NCBI GenBank assembly: GCA_026874595.1
Contig: CM049307.1
Span: forward strand, 28,497,079 to 28,561,078
Reading direction: 5' to 3'
Origin: Sipunculus nudus
Lineage: Eukaryota; Annelida; Sipuncula; Golfingiida; Sipunculidae
Length of the DNA: 64,000 nt
The position numbers and the translations under genes were made by a program. The notes beneath the pieces were generated by a model. It was not told where the DNA came from. It did not search any database and saw only the letters and a program-made list of their open reading frames with translations. Positions 24,424 to 38,387 of this stretch are shown piece after piece. Every line of letters begins with the position of its first letter. The first letter of the stretch is position 1.

Positions 24424-27400
24424 GATAGATCCAAATGTGCTTATTCAGAAATCTTCGCGGTATCATGGCGATGTCACCATGATGTGTCTTGATGTCATCC
24501 AAGTATGCATGGTTATGTTCTACTTCGTTCAGTAACGAGTGCGACCGAATGGCCAGGGAACTACCCTAAAAATATTCACTGCTGCCTTAAACCACCGTTG
24601 CACTGCCGTCCTTCGGACGAATATGAATGCATTTTTAACTATGAATAAAAGATGGCATTATTAAACTTTGCGGACCGTGCTTGGGCTAACACCGTGTTTA
24701 GGTTTACTTTATTATTTTCCTAATAATGCTCAGAAAGCAATACGAACATTTACTGTTTGCTTTACCAATATGACGGTATTAAACATCCTCGTTTCCACTC
24801 TATTTTTTTTTCAGCCCACACACTTTGAATATTTGTATTCGGTCACACAAATCCGCCATGTATATATCGTCCCTGTTTTTATAATTTGAACATGGTGAAC
24901 GTTAAAATATAAGCCGAAAATATCTATTTTCTGCTGTCTACAAATGATTTACCAGCGACTGAACAATTCTGTTTGGCAAATATTGATATCATTAAAACCT
25001 TTCCGGGGCCACGTGGCCTTGACACATATTTTCCCTATGCCAAGCCGTTGTTTCACATGGTAAACGAGGAGACCTCGTCATGCAGTGCTGGAGAACAGCC
25101 CAGGCTGCCTTTCAATCTACAGCGACATCCGGTTCAAGTTACTTTCGTCCATAAAACAGAAATGAATTTTCCCGCTTAACAGATACCGGTTGATGACGCC
25201 GGGGCCTTCGTTGGGTGTCTGATTATAGTCCATCTCGATCCATCATCCACCGTCGCCAACCAAACTAGTCTTCATCTTCATATTTGGAGCTGCTATCAAA
25301 GCAGGACAGAAAATTTCTCTCCGTTCACCTGGCGTCCTCGGAAAACTATCAGTTTCACAGTGATGGATCCATCGGCGCTGCTCCTAAACTAAACAATGCG
25401 ATCACGCTTATCCTGTTAATGTGAAGTTACGATAAACTGACAGATGGCGCCACCAGCTCTGATTCTTCACCTACGGAGGCCCCTGCGGGGTTTTTTTTCT
25501 ATTATTTAAAGTATGCTTTCTCAATTATATTAAACGACCCGACAGTTTGTCATCTGTTTGTACTTCACGGCTACATGAACGGATAAATTTCAATATTTTT
25601 TCCTATGCTTCATTTCTGTAAGCTCTGTTAACATTGTGCTGATATTTTCATGTTATAACAAATAATTTCAAACTGACTTTTTCATACACCCACATGCATA
25701 TAATGGTCTCAGAGAATTCTTTATTTGACTTTTTTAATTAATATCTGATTTTGAGTCCTAACTGGCGGAAGAGTTTACCTGTTACACTATTTCCCAGAAG
25801 AATGGAAATGTAAACTAAATCAGACGAACCAGTTCTCGAAAAAATTATACTATATATGTAAAACATTGCATATGTAACACCATACACCATACGAATTCTC
25901 AGTTATTGGACTTTCCTTGAAAATGGTTGATCTTGATTGCTGTCATATTAGATAATACACACACATTCGTTCACCATATTGAAACACCTTCCGGTAATCT
26001 AACAGGATTGAACAAGACTCGGCCAAAGAGGTCTCCGAGAATATGAATAATTGGTCCATTTAATAAAATCCATATAAAAGTACCAGTTTCTCAAAATGTT
26101 ATGCATTTAACTTTGCTATACATGACCTTAGAAGACGTAAACCATTGCACGACACAGAACTGCTATAAAAACACTTTGGTTATACTTTTGGCAAGTTCAA
26201 TGAAAATTATGCCACTTACATATATCATGCAGTCATGACACAGTATTACCTCAGTAAGTCCTTCAAACATGGGACTGTCAATTATGAACGAAAGCAGCCA
26301 ATAAACTCAGCGGTCTAGCTTGTCAGCTGAGGGGCTCGACCCATGGGTCACATGGTCTGATCAATTTCTAAACATACAAAAACACTAAATGAAGCAACAC
26401 ACGCAAACATCAAACAGATCAGGTGTGAATGAAAGTGGAATATATTTGTAAAAAGGCAAACTGGCCAAGCTCAAACTTTCTTGGAATTCTTCCTTACTGT
26501 TTAAATAACATGCACATTTAACGGAATGTTTAACATGCAAACATTCAAAAAGACAAAAAGGAGTGACCGCCATTGTCCATTAGTTTGCATTAAAGTGCAT
26601 TAACCCGGAAATCTGCCGGTTTCCGAAATGATGACAAACCTTAATTATGCCTAGCAATAGGTCGTCCACGGAACCATTCAGATTTACGACGATTTATTAA
26701 GGAATGCATTTTTATTGATTTAAACCAGCTTTCTCTGCTTTTGACGTAGATCCTAGGTTTTCCTCTTTCAACGTATATTTGTCAGACGTCATATGTATGC
26801 AAAGAGAACGATGACATTATATATCCCATGTAAACAAGCATGCCTTAATGATTTAAGATATGGGGCCTGTTTTTATCTATATTTCATCGCATGAACATGA
26901 GCACATATATGTTTTTGTATTCAATATAGAAATAAAACCTCAGGGGCTGCTCGTAAGAATGTATATGATAAATTACATACAGATATATGTGAGTTTTTAT
27001 GTAACTGTTTAGGAAACATGGCAGAACCTTTTGTTATCATACAAAAATTAACGTCTGTAAGAGAGACCACAGGGGTGAAATATATAGTCACCTAGCAATA
27101 AGACTAGGTCGCTGATAAGAGCATGGCAATGATATGAGCATTACTCAAACATTATACTTAAATATTCACATAATATATTAATTAATAGATTTACATTGGC
27201 CGCAAGCATGAAAGTAAATGAAAAATAACATGCAAATCCTCACACTACATCGCTATGACAGGACAGTACACAGGGCCAGTACAGGGACTGTGTGGTTTTA
27301 CAGAAGGTATCGTGTTAATGAACAGTTTTCAGGGGTCGGGGGAGCAAGAACAAATGAACAGGAACAGGAAAGGCGGCCCTTAGATGGCCGGGCAATGAAT

Positions 27401-30400
27401 CGTGGCCCGAGGCGGCCTATATGTCTTCAGAGGGCATCCTAGAAGACAGATTTTGCCGGGTCGTCATTTTACACGCTTTGTTGAGCTATTTACAGAGGAC
27501 CCGGTCGGACACAAGCCTATTATTGTGTCTGAGGAATCCGGTCCCGCCGGCCCAAAGGCCACATAACCCAGCATACTCGTCAGCAACACTAATCAGCTGG
27601 TTATCAGAGGTAACCTGCTACTTGTCTGTTTGTCCAGGAACAACACAAGCTAAATGTCTACATTATCCAGCAGAGAAACAGGTCGCCTGTCTTCGTCGTT
27701 AACTCTGCCGATGTCTGAACAGGTACAGATTACCCCGAGAATGTAAATCATTAGGGAAACAAATAAATGTTAGGAAAAAAGTTAGTCGTGTTAAGTTTCC
27801 CCTAATATTGTTAGAAAATATGCGGTTCGCCACTGTTTTTTCTCTATTTTTATCATATTTAATAATAATACCTGGCATTTAACGTTTTCTAACATTTGAT
27901 AAGTCACTTACACAAAGGAAATATACAATGAGTATTGACTGATTGAAAGCAAATGCGACGGCAGGCTTCGCCTTGCTAACAATGAGCGGTCGGTTTTCTT
28001 GAGAAAACACTGAGACACTGGTATAACAAAATTAACAAAGGGGCCGACTCGCCATTCTTTCAGACGGCATAATGTCTCACAGGCTTCATATTGCTTGTTA
28101 ATTTGTACTGAAAGCAGAACAAAGGCCTGTATCGTGTTATATTGATACCTATATGTATACTCTCCTTAACATAGTTTTACAGCGCTTCTTCCTAACCCCG
28201 TCTATAGAGCAACATCATAACCTTATACAATATATTTGTAGTTCAGTATGCATAAACAGACTCCGACTATAAATATTTACATTTATTTGTCAATTGGATG
28301 TGCAAAATTCTGCGATACCATCCAAACAAATCGATAAAAACCGATGAATTAACTTGCAATGAAATGAAAGATGACAAACTCAAGGAGACAATTACATTTA
28401 TACGTATTCGGGTATAATATTAAAAAATACGAATAATATAGGTTAACAAAATAATGATTCTTTGTGATGTCATATTGTATTAAGTACAACTGTTTAGTTG
28501 TTTCTTTGTCGACAGATTTTACTTTATGGACCTTTCATTAGAATAAATGTCTTAAGATGAAAAAAAAAAAAACAGTAATAAAATTTTGAACTTAACAAAA
28601 CATAAGCATATAGGAAAGACATAGATCCCCTTCTATTATTTATATTTCATACTGAAGTAATAATATATTAGAATATTTGTTACAGTGACAAGGAATTATT
28701 ATTAATATAACTTAGTTGATAAACAACATTTAAAATCCCTAGTTTTTTTAATCTTATCCTCACCTGAGAAAATCTTAATCAAGATATCACCCTATTCCCA
28801 GCGGTCAAGACAAATGAATTTAATGGTATTAGGGCAAATTGGTCTCAGTTTCTCAACTTTAGCAGCCAGATGGCAGCTAATTAATCTCGTACTATGTAAA
28901 ACGCCCAGTATAGGGATGTAATAAACATTCGCTGTCCATGAAACCAGACGTATGTAGTTACCCATAGTCAGTAAGTTTGTTACACACAAGGAGGTTGTGT
29001 TGGCCATACTTGAAAACTTAAAAACATTCCATGTTCATCATTTCACAAACAAGTACATCGTTTGAAATAGAAAGATCAAATGGCACGGTAGCGACTACAT
29101 AACATAATTTTTCAGGAACTCATAATGCAACCCACTGGACTTTATCGCTTGAAATATTGATAAAAACTCGTTACTTATGACCATCTACGTGTGATCATTA
29201 CTGTGAATTTATAAGAAATATTGGATGTGTTGTTATAAAGAAATGAAAAGCTAAAAGGCCAATATTTACCATAGAATGTACCCCTTTTCTATGGTGCATG
29301 TTTTCACTCTGTGTTTTCTTGCACGTACTTTGTCAAGCGTCTCAAAAGAAACTATTTCCCTTGACGCGGATATAAATTCCAGCTTTAGCACATATGGAAA
29401 TGCCATAAAATGGACAGTTACCATAAAATATCTCCAGCACAGACAGATGGGATCATGCTTTATTTGATTTACTAAGTCTCGTTAAATCACCAACATCCGC
29501 CAAATGTTGTGGCAGCAATTATGACCATTACATGCAAAGTTCTCTGATAGAAAATAAGTATTAAGTACAAAATACATGCAAAATAACTGCTAGATTAATC
29601 AATAAGCTTCTCAATTATTGCAAATTGCTTTTAATTGGAAGAGGATGTGTACTACAACAATGAGAACAAGAGTCTCACACTAAATATTGACAATGTAACG
29701 TTGACAGTGGATAACAATCAGAAAAAAAAGATAAAAAACAATGAAAATACCAGTTCAGTTCTCAGGAAAATAGGTTGCTGTCACATTTGTAGCCAAGAAG
29801 TCATGCAGTACGTAAAAAACGCCTACAACAGTGGCGTCACCTATCTAGCTTACATCTGCAGAGCGGTATAGGACCAACAGACCAACTCATAGGCCTTTAA
29901 AATGTTGTGCTGATAGATAAGGCCACCTGTGGGATATTTTTTTACATAAATTGTATTACAAATACACGTTCAAGGTTGATGGTCTTGAAAATTAAAAGTT
30001 TCGGCTTCCTTTTGAAATTTACTAAATATTACACTGATTTTATTTCTCTTAATATTGTTAATTTTTAATTGTTTTTATTTCTCTAAATATTGTTAATATT
30101 TTCTTATTTATCTCGGAAAAAATTGGAAATATTGTTTCGACTCGCAGAATGGTGACCACAAGTAGGGCAAAACATAAAACATACATATAACTAATGTAAA
30201 ATTTGAGGGTTTATGTAAAATGATGCATGGAAATAATTAAATAATGTCGTTGTTAATATTTACAGTAGCGTGAAGAACACAAATATATTAAAACTTATTT
30301 CATACTTATTTGATTTCCCTGGTTGTCCATTTATCCTGCTCTCATTTTAATTTCCTCATTATCTGATTTACAGCTTCAAGGTTCCGACTCCTGCTGATCA

Positions 30401-30640
30401 CTGTTTGGCATTACGTTTGTTGGCATTTTGGAAAGACGATGAGATCAAAACGAGCGGCTAAGTAAATGATAAAATATTGAACTAACCTGAAATAAAGACT
30501 ATGAATTAGTAGGTCAGGCAAACTTAACTGTTATGTATCCCATCACCACTCACAGCCGTCTCATTGTCTTAGATCTGTGTATAAACCCGGTACGAAGAAC
30601 ATGATTTCAGCAACTCCATTCTGTAACCGAATAAAATTCT
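24424..30640. other. Anonymous DNA with two GC-richer patches
   Basis: 25040-25500 and 27330-27720 are GC-richer than their surroundings but no exon can be defended. The remainder is AT-rich without recognisable features. Confidence 0.4.
29635..29871 (+). other. Unassigned 78-residue ORF
   Basis: Frame of 78 residues, Asn/Lys-rich at first, then LRKIGCCHICSQEVMQYV with three cysteines. There is no recognisable domain. Low-complexity AT-driven composition makes chance likely. Confidence 0.1.
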
Positions 30641-30689
30641 CCTAAATTTTCTTTGGATATTGCATCTGTTACCTATACATATATGCATA

Positions 30690-31620
30690 CGTCTTTTATT
30701 TCTGGCCGGAAATCTTCGATTTTGACAAGCATGTTGGTCAGTTGCCTATGTCTGTTTGTGGGTGTGTTTGTCGGTATGTGTGTTTGTTTGTCAGTACTCT
30801 CCTGGCAACAATTTTTGAGCAATCGATCTGAAACTTACAGGGCTGATGTAGTTGTTGGTCATCAAAGGTCAAAGTCAACGTTATCGAAAAACGTCTAAAT
30901 GTTATTGTCATCATAACATTGTCAATATTGGTCCAATCTTCACAAACTTATAGGCTCATTTTCTTCCTTTACGTCTTCTTCATAACATGGTCTAGTTATT
31001 TTTCTCAACTTTATGTCACTTTGTCAGTATGTCTGTCTTTCTGTCATTTGTCCTCAATTTCGCCTTCTTGATGGTTCTTGTGTCTTACATATAGCATTCT
31101 ACAGGCCACAGTTTTGCAGGAATCCTTTATAAACTGGTGAATCTTATGTCATAAACTAATATCTTAAAAGAGATTTTTTTTTTCATTTTTGGGACATGGC
31201 CGCTAGGGGGCGCTGCACTCGAACCTCAAAAACTTATATATTTGCTATATCTCCGAAACTATAAACCGGAATTACATAAACTATAGCTTATTTTCTTCCT
31301 CTGGGTCTTCTCCGTGACTCGGTCAAGTCATCTAATCTCAACCTTGTGTCACTTTGTCAGCATGTCTGTTAGTCTGTCAGTTGTTCTTCATTTCTTTTGC
31401 TTGCTGGTACATCTTATGTCTTACACTAATATCTCAAAGGTGCATGATGTTTCATTTTCGGGATATGGCTGCTAGGGTGCACTGCACTCGAAACAATACA
31501 ACATATCATTTTTGGGCCATATTTTCGAAACTATACACCTTAATTACATAAACTATTCTTTCTTCCTCTGGGTCTTCTTCATTACTTGGTATAGTCTTCT
31601 GGTCTCAGCTTTGTGTCACC
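30690..31620 (+). repeat. Tandem repeat, three or so diverged units of about 280 bp
   Basis: TTTTCTTCCTCTGGGTCTTC recurs (30960, 31290, 31562 regions), followed each time by TCTCAACTTTATGTCACTTTGTCAG-like sequence, a CTGTC run, TTACACTAATATCTCAAAG and a GCTAGGGGGCGCTGCACTCG or related word. A variant leader with AAAGGTCAAAGTCAACG lies at about 30862. No coding character. Confidence 0.8.
31198..31217 (+). promoter_or_regulatory. CTCF-like motif inside a tandem repeat
   Basis: GGCCGCTAGGGGGCGCTGCA is close to the bilaterian CTCF core (CCGCNAGGGGGCGC). A decayed sister word, GGCTGCTAGGGTGCACTGCA, lies in the next unit near 31466. Confidence 0.4.
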
Positions 31621-31855
31621 TGTGCTACGAAGCGCTCTCCACCGCAGTGCAAAGTGACCGGTACCTCGAAGAACATCCGATTGTGCTGGTGATGCAATGT
31701 GATTGGTAAAATATTATGCAGAGGGACAGAGACAGCACCGCATGCATGCATGCTTTGTGGGTACCTAAACAGATATGAGCTTGGTAAAAATACGCTTTTG
31801 TACAATTTTTTGTACAACATTACCTTCCGTCAACCTACCTAATCCATTAATAATT

Positions 31856-31905
31856 TATAGGTAGAAGCCTATAGGTAAAGCGCTGTGTAAAGAGCGTACT
31901 GCGTT
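31856..31905 (+). repeat. Dispersed repeat fragment (LINE/SINE tail-like), copy B
   Basis: TATAGGTAGAAGCCTATAGG then TAAAGCGCTGTGTAAAGAGCG matches the fragment at 1885-1932 with a few changes. Confidence 0.5.
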
Positions 31906-33430
31906 TTTTATAGAATTTTGTGTGTAATGTGAATAGAAATCTTTTTCTTTATTTTTTTTCAATTTAAATTTGGAATTTCACGTTTGTAACCGATAGTCTG
32001 CCTCACAATTCCTCACAGGAAGAGGTTCGGTTTGAATAGAAACCACCTCTGGCGGGGGAGTGGCTTCACAACACGAATGTGTGTTATCGTGATTTTGATT
32101 TCATAATTAAAACACCGTGCAAGTACCACAAGCTCTAATCCAGTATTATCTAATATTGACTAAATTTTCCCACTCTATAAAATCTCATGAACATATGTAT
32201 ACCATTGCTACGTTATCTGCACATTCTATATGTCTGGTGTTTGTAAGAAAAATAGACTATAATTAAAAGTTGATAAAATGAATGCTGATAAAATCTTCTT
32301 GCAGAAAACATCAGTTATACTCTTGCCTTTTTTTACACGATAATTTCAATTCATGAAAATTTATTATTACCTTCCTATTAACTGTTGTAAAATTAAAAGT
32401 TTAACTTAAAAGTTTTATATTAGGTCCTATGGGTCGTGATATGTCAGCTAAGATCAGGTATATTGATGGAAGTCTAGAAAAGACTGACGAGGGAAATTCC
32501 AGGCAACTGGCAGATGTACCTGAAATAAAGTTTAATTAAACTTGAATTGTTTGATTTTGTTTGTTCGAAATATCAACATTCTTTGTCTTAACTCTTCATT
32601 TGTTTATTATAAAAATTTTACGGCAGGTTGATTGGGTTTTACTTTGCTTACTTTAATATTTTGCAGCGTCACATGTGGCATCAGAGGACCCCAGATGGTG
32701 CTTTAATTAATCAAAGCATGAATAGTGTAATGAAAATCATCTTGTTCTCAATAAAGTTAGCCGTTGTTTGTAATACAAATAAAAATCTTCAAGTAAGGGT
32801 GTCTAGGACAACATGAGACACTTAAACAATTTTTGCATTATAGTCTACAGCAACATTTGGAAAATCAAACATTTACTACAAAATTAAAGTTTGGCGTGTG
32901 GTCTTCTGAACCACAGAAGAATGGATACTTTTTTGTTAAAAGGGGGATATAAATAAAACTTTTTTTATTTTTTTTTTATATTTAAATTCATTATTCCCCA
33001 GAAATACATGTTTACAAGGTCAAGTCTTTTTTCAAAATTACTCTGTTCCAAAATTATATCGATGTTAAATTTGTTAAACTCATCTCACCAAAAAATCTGA
33101 AACACAGTTTTAGAAATTCAAACTGTAAGTGTATATATATGTGTGTGTGTGTGTGTGTGTTGATAAAAATCATTTATAACATTTGTTTTTGATAGATAAG
33201 CAATTAATTTTTTATATAAATTTTAAAAAGATTTTAGTTCAGAAACCCAATTTTGAAAAATATTCGCTCTATTATACTCTGTTATAAAGAATACACTAGA
33301 AACTAATTTTGTAATGAATATTTCATTTTTTTAATTTTAACTGTAAATTCCAAAACAAGGTATTTTCGTCCGGTCAGTGTATCCTTGAAACCCTTAAAAG
33401 AAAAAATAAAATAAAATAACTTATATATAT
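31906..33430. other. No recognisable feature
   Basis: AT-rich sequence with poly(T) tracts and one (GT)n run. Confidence 0.5.
33130..33160. repeat. (TA)n(GT)n microsatellite
   Basis: Short TA run followed by about ten GT units. Confidence 0.9.
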
Positions 33431-33497
33431 GCCGCACACCTTATAAGGCTTCCAGTTCTCCCTGCTGCATGCAAAGCCGCTGTGCGGACGCATGTAG

Positions 33498-33526
33498 TGA
33501 CGTCACTTTGCTGGTTCCTATAAAAG
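33498..33526 (+). promoter_or_regulatory. CRE plus TATA box
   Basis: A perfect TGACGTCA (33498-33505) is followed 13 bp later by TATAAAAG (33519-33526). This is a conventional core-promoter spacing. A start site would fall near 33550, directly before the SINE head at 33556. No downstream coding exon is recognised. Confidence 0.4.
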
Positions 33527-33555
33527 TGTGCAAATACAAAGAAGGGACGGGGATT

Positions 33556-33640
33556 TGTTTTGGCTCAGTGGATAAAGCAGGCGACCGGCAATCTTTAGGT
33601 CACGTGTTCAATTCCAATCGGCAGTGAACCTACTTTTCTG
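33556..33640 (+). repeat. tRNA-derived SINE head
   Basis: A-box-like TGGCTCAGTGGATAAAGC at 33561 and B-box-like GTGTTCAATTCC at 33605-33616 have tRNA spacing. The acceptor stem does not close, so it is a SINE head rather than a working tRNA gene. The 3' body and tail are not resolved. Confidence 0.55.
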
Positions 33641-33699
33641 GGTATTCATGTTCTATTTAAATATATGCACCAGATCATGTGACGAACATGTCGAGCAGA

Positions 33700-35148
33700 A
33701 GTAATAAAAATTTGGTTTTATGGTACGCAGGAGACGGTGTTTCCACAAACTTCAGTAAAAAATTGAGATCATTTTTTTTCATATTTCCCTTTTCTTACAT
33801 CATTTATGGTACTTTTCTCTATAATCTGGCTTTATTTGATGCCATTTCTTTCAGTTAAAATAACAATTTTTATGTTGATCTTCACATTCTTGTCAAAAAG
33901 ATTCAATCTGCGTTTGTTCTCGAATAGCTTACTTTGGCAAGAAAAAACTATATAGCACAGAAACAACTGGCATACATCTTAATGATTGATATAAAAAATG
34001 GAATATTTGGTTTTGTTTGACGACAAAAACGCGAAGAGCAAGAAATACCGGCCTCCCTGACGATATTTCAGGAAACCTGTGACTTCCAAAACCTACACCA
34101 TCGAATAAAAAAAAATTCAACCGGTCGTTCGTTTCCACGAATTCGACATTTCAGACATGAGGTTACGCTGTCCTTTTGGTCTAAATACTTGGCCGCTTCT
34201 ACGTACGCATGCTCTTGTTTACCAAAAGCATGAGTGGAAGTAGGACGAATGAAAAGGCGTTTTAGCCTTATTTAGAGGTAAGTATAGCATAATTTAGGTG
34301 GACAGGCAGTCAAAGTAAGGGAACCAATTTGTGGGAAGGTTGGTTAGTTAAGTGACAAGGGGACGGGCCCAGTGATGCTTGTAAAATCGTTCACCCGGTG
34401 AATACATTGCGTCAAGCACTTGTGGAGGGGACAGAGCAATGAGAGTGGTACCGCATTGTGCATCCAGCTCTAAATTGTAAACATGCGACACCCGCTCTCG
34501 CTGGTGTGATTACACCGGGATACCAGCTCGCGTTGTTCTGATTATTGGACATGGGCCAGAACCGATTTTATCAGACCAACTAAAGCGGTTGTCGCATGTT
34601 AAAAATTTTTGTGCCATTTTATCTTAGATTTACTTATTATTTGTGGTCATATACCTGTGAGTAATATCTTTTACAAAACAAAAAAAAAACACTTAAGGAT
34701 TTATCTACCAGATGATCAAATCGATTCATCTGGAATTAGCCATCACTATAAATCATCATCAGCTGTAATCCAGGGATTTAAAGTGCCACCATCTGTCGGT
34801 GACTTGCTGTACTATATTTTACAGGGCTCGTTACAGAGCTCCACACCGTCGGCCTATTGTCATGGAGACACTGAATAGTCATCTGACTGGGAAACTAATC
34901 GAGAAAGGTGCAGAAATGTATATTAAATAAAGATGAACGTTTGTTGCTAACAATCAACAAGTTTTTTTTTTACGGTTTGTTGTATGTTGTGTGCTCTTGT
35001 TTTTTTATCTTAAAAGCTCTGTTAACAGTTGATTATTTATGGCTGGCTGATTGTCAGTAATGAGAGAATAATTAATTGTACTTAGCATTTTGTTCACAAG
35101 GAAAAAAATGGGCGATATTTCATATAAGAAATCGAGATTTGGCGAACC
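33700..35148. other. No recognised gene; GC-richer patch at 34150-34600
   Basis: The patch contains a possible donor (AGAG/GTAAGT near 34276). The following ORF at 34609-34878 has no family similarity. Confidence 0.35.
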
Positions 35149-35152
35149 TTAA

Positions 35153-35872
35153 CGGGACATAATCAGGAACAATATTATGATTATTATTTGACACTATCAG
35201 TTCAGTTTTGCTTTAAATTTTAGTTTCCAAGCAAAATCATCCAATCACGCAGTCTCAGTACCTTCTTACGGCTGTTTTACACGTTTTTATGGTCTTGTGT
35301 TGTGAGTGAACACAGTCCACATGTCTCTGTTAACCATAACAAGGCCGTGTGACCGGAGGTCCGATTTCGCACAAGCGCGACAGATCCGATACAAGGACTA
35401 TTCCAAATTTGGCCTTACATACATGGACCTTCATGTCCTCTGATATATCTCTGCTGGAAGGACATTACGGTCCATGGGCCGAATGTAATTTCATTGTAGA
35501 ACCTGTCGCAACAGATCTGTACGCTAGCTGCAGGGGTCTAAGCTGAAATGGCACGTAGAGTGTGAGTCGGTGTATACTGTCTATGGCCCAGAGATAATGC
35601 AAAGCGTGACGTTTAGCGTGGCGTTATTTTTTATCTGGTCAAGTCAGTCAGGGCATCTCCTGATTGACAGTGATCTTGGCCGGGCCATGCATGGGCCATA
35701 CATATACAAATGTTGACGCCTGTGATCGCGCCCGATCCACTGTTTTTAATACTCGTGTACTAGAGAAGCCTGCCGTTTCAGGGCAATATTTTGGCAGGTA
35801 CCAATTTATTTCAAAGAGCAGACGATATTTTTTCGTGTTAATTCAGCATGCTTTATAGGTGATTGGGCCCCT
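35153..35872 (+). mobile_element. TTAA-flanked MITE, copy 2 (720 bp)
   Basis: Starts CGGGACATAATCAGG and ends GGTGATTGGGCCCCT between TTAA at 35149-35152 and 35873-35876. Internal landmarks shared with the other copies are ACAAGGCCGTGTGACCGGAG, CTTCATGTCCTCTGATATAT, GTAGAACCTGTCGCAACAGA and ATCGCGCCCG. ORFs in it are chance products. No coding capacity for a transposase is seen, so it is non-autonomous. Confidence 0.87.
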
Positions 35873-35876
35873 TTAA

Positions 35877-38368
35877 CGTATGGGGCCAATTCATGATGGG
35901 ATAGTTAACAAGAAATCCAAGGTACAGTTAGTTTTTCATATAAAGGAAAACGGGCAGGACCTTTTGCCCTGGGGGTCACATTCCCACGCTGAGAAACCAT
36001 CTAAATTGTTGTAATAACCCAATATTGGTTATCCTGTTATGACAGGCAGATTTTGTGACGTCGGTACTTTTCAGAGTATAATATGGACTCGTCCTATTTA
36101 ATGAATAAAAGAAAATTAGGAAGTTGTAATCAGGTCGCTCGTGAAAATGAATAAACACAAAAGACAACAACAAAAACACAGTCGATTGAAAATAATTCGA
36201 GTCTGACATGATCCAGTTTATACTGTGTCTTGTGGTTGAGAAACTTGAATCGCTTGAATATATCGTTTCCAACTGTCATATGGAAATATAACAAATCACA
36301 AAGTAACCTTTGCGCATTATCTTTAATCAATAACGTTAATCCCTCGGACGGCGGTTCTTGATATGTCATGCAGATATAATAAGCAGTCACGATGCAGGAG
36401 CAGTGCTTCATCGAACAGGAATCTGGCTTCTCCGGACAAACTGGTATCAGATGAACAGTGATCATGATTATCCGTCTTCCCGTGTTATTACTGACTGGGT
36501 TCCGAAGCCGTTAATATCGTCATAGCTACAATCACAAATCACACAATTAAACATGTTTACCTCCTTTTGGTATTTGATCATTCTGGTCAGGCGTCTCGAA
36601 TAGGAAGGGATTGAAGGATCTTAAGAACAGGATTTATGTTTGTTTTAAAAGTGCATGAATGACCAAAGAGCAGGTATATATCCAATGCTTATTAATGATT
36701 TCATGTTTTATTTTTATATTTAATCTTCTTTTTTAAGATGAGCTGTATATTTAAGCTTATTAAAAAGAGTTGCAAATTTGAGTTTACAGACCTGATAATG
36801 TTCATCCAGGAAATATGTTTGGAATATTATAATTCTGGCATGAATGCTATCAGGCATTTACCGAAAAAAAATTAGTTGGCATTTCTCAAGCCACATTACC
36901 GCATCATCACACGGACAACTTCTTCATCACTGACGCGGTATATACAGCGCCATCTATCCCTGCTGAGCCGAACAATGAGTGACACATCTGGATCTTTGCA
37001 TTGCCATCGGTATACAGAGCGCATATACTAGTACTGCCACCAACCATCCTCAGTCATTCTCTTCTTTTACCTTTTCTGGAGTTTTTATTACACACAAATA
37101 CTTTAGGCATTCGCTTACCTCTTAAACTTCTCGTGGCGTGTTAGCATACAAAAAATAATAACTGGCCATCTCTTCAACTACATGATGACAAGTTAATTAA
37201 TATTTAAAGACCATGGATTCGTCATCTCTGTCAACTATTGTTTGACGTGTAAATATGCAAATACCAGGAAATTGATACCCCCTTTAACTAATGCATGATG
37301 TGTTAACAGACGAGGGAAAACAAGGGATTCTAAATACCAAAGACAAAGTTATATATCCTTTTTTAAATATTTATCTCGTTGAAATAATCTGAAGCTTATT
37401 TATTGTTATTTCACTGGTATACGTCCATAAATCACATTTATAACGGTCAGGAAGGAAGAAATTGAAATACGAGTGCATTGCGGTAAGCGCTAATTTAATC
37501 AGATGAATTATTGTTCAAATGATAAAACAAATATGCACCCATAAACTCACACATTTATATCGTTTGCATTGAAAAAAAATGAAATATGAGCGCACCTTAA
37601 CAACAGCTAATTTAATCAAATGAATTACTGTATTAAAGATAATTGATTTAGTATCTGCTACAGATTGGCCTGTTTCATGCAATAACGGCAAATGTTTTTA
37701 TATTTCCTAATATTTTATAGTTGTAACTGTTGTTTTTACCTATTTTACGTCATTATTAATTAGCAGCTACATGAACCGTTGTTTACGGAATGGCTTCTCT
37801 CTCCAGAATGGTTATAACTTAATTATTACGGTACATGTTTAATTATGTTAAAACACCAATTAGTCATTCCCATTCCCTAATAATTTCAATAACACCAGCA
37901 TTAAATGAGAAATAGGCTTAGAATCAAGAACTAGCAGAAATATTATTTAAAGAAGTCAATAAATTCTAAGAAACCAATGAACTGATGGACTAATAAATCT
38001 GTTACTTAACAATATCTGAACCATATCATCATGAATAGTTTGCTATGATGTAAGTAGAATACAGTTTTTGGAGCATTCTAATAAAATAATTTCATGATCA
38101 ATGATCAACAAATAATAATAACATAAGATAAGCGATAAAATATAAATTGACACAATCAATTAAAATTCTATAAAAAAAACCGGCCAGTACAAAATTGTAT
38201 TTTGAAATATGCTTAACACACGGTTAAAGAGATATCAAAATCAATTTGGAAAGTTAGTTTTGTGTTCGACTCGGATGTTGTGGACTCGACTGCATCACTG
38301 TATATGAATGGATGGATGGAAGGATGTATGTATGTTTGTATGTGTGTTACAAGTGTTTTTCCCCCTAG
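35877..38368. other. Anonymous DNA
   Basis: ORFs at 35976-36465 on the minus strand show no coding similarity. No repeats that I can define. Confidence 0.45.
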
Positions 38369-38387
38369 AACAGGGAGAAAAATTTAA

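Noticed and set aside
25440-25500. Rho-independent-type hairpin followed by a T-run (CCCCTGCGGGGTTTTTTTT)
   Set aside because: It resembles a bacterial terminator but there is no bacterial gene context; chance or a short poly(T) tract.
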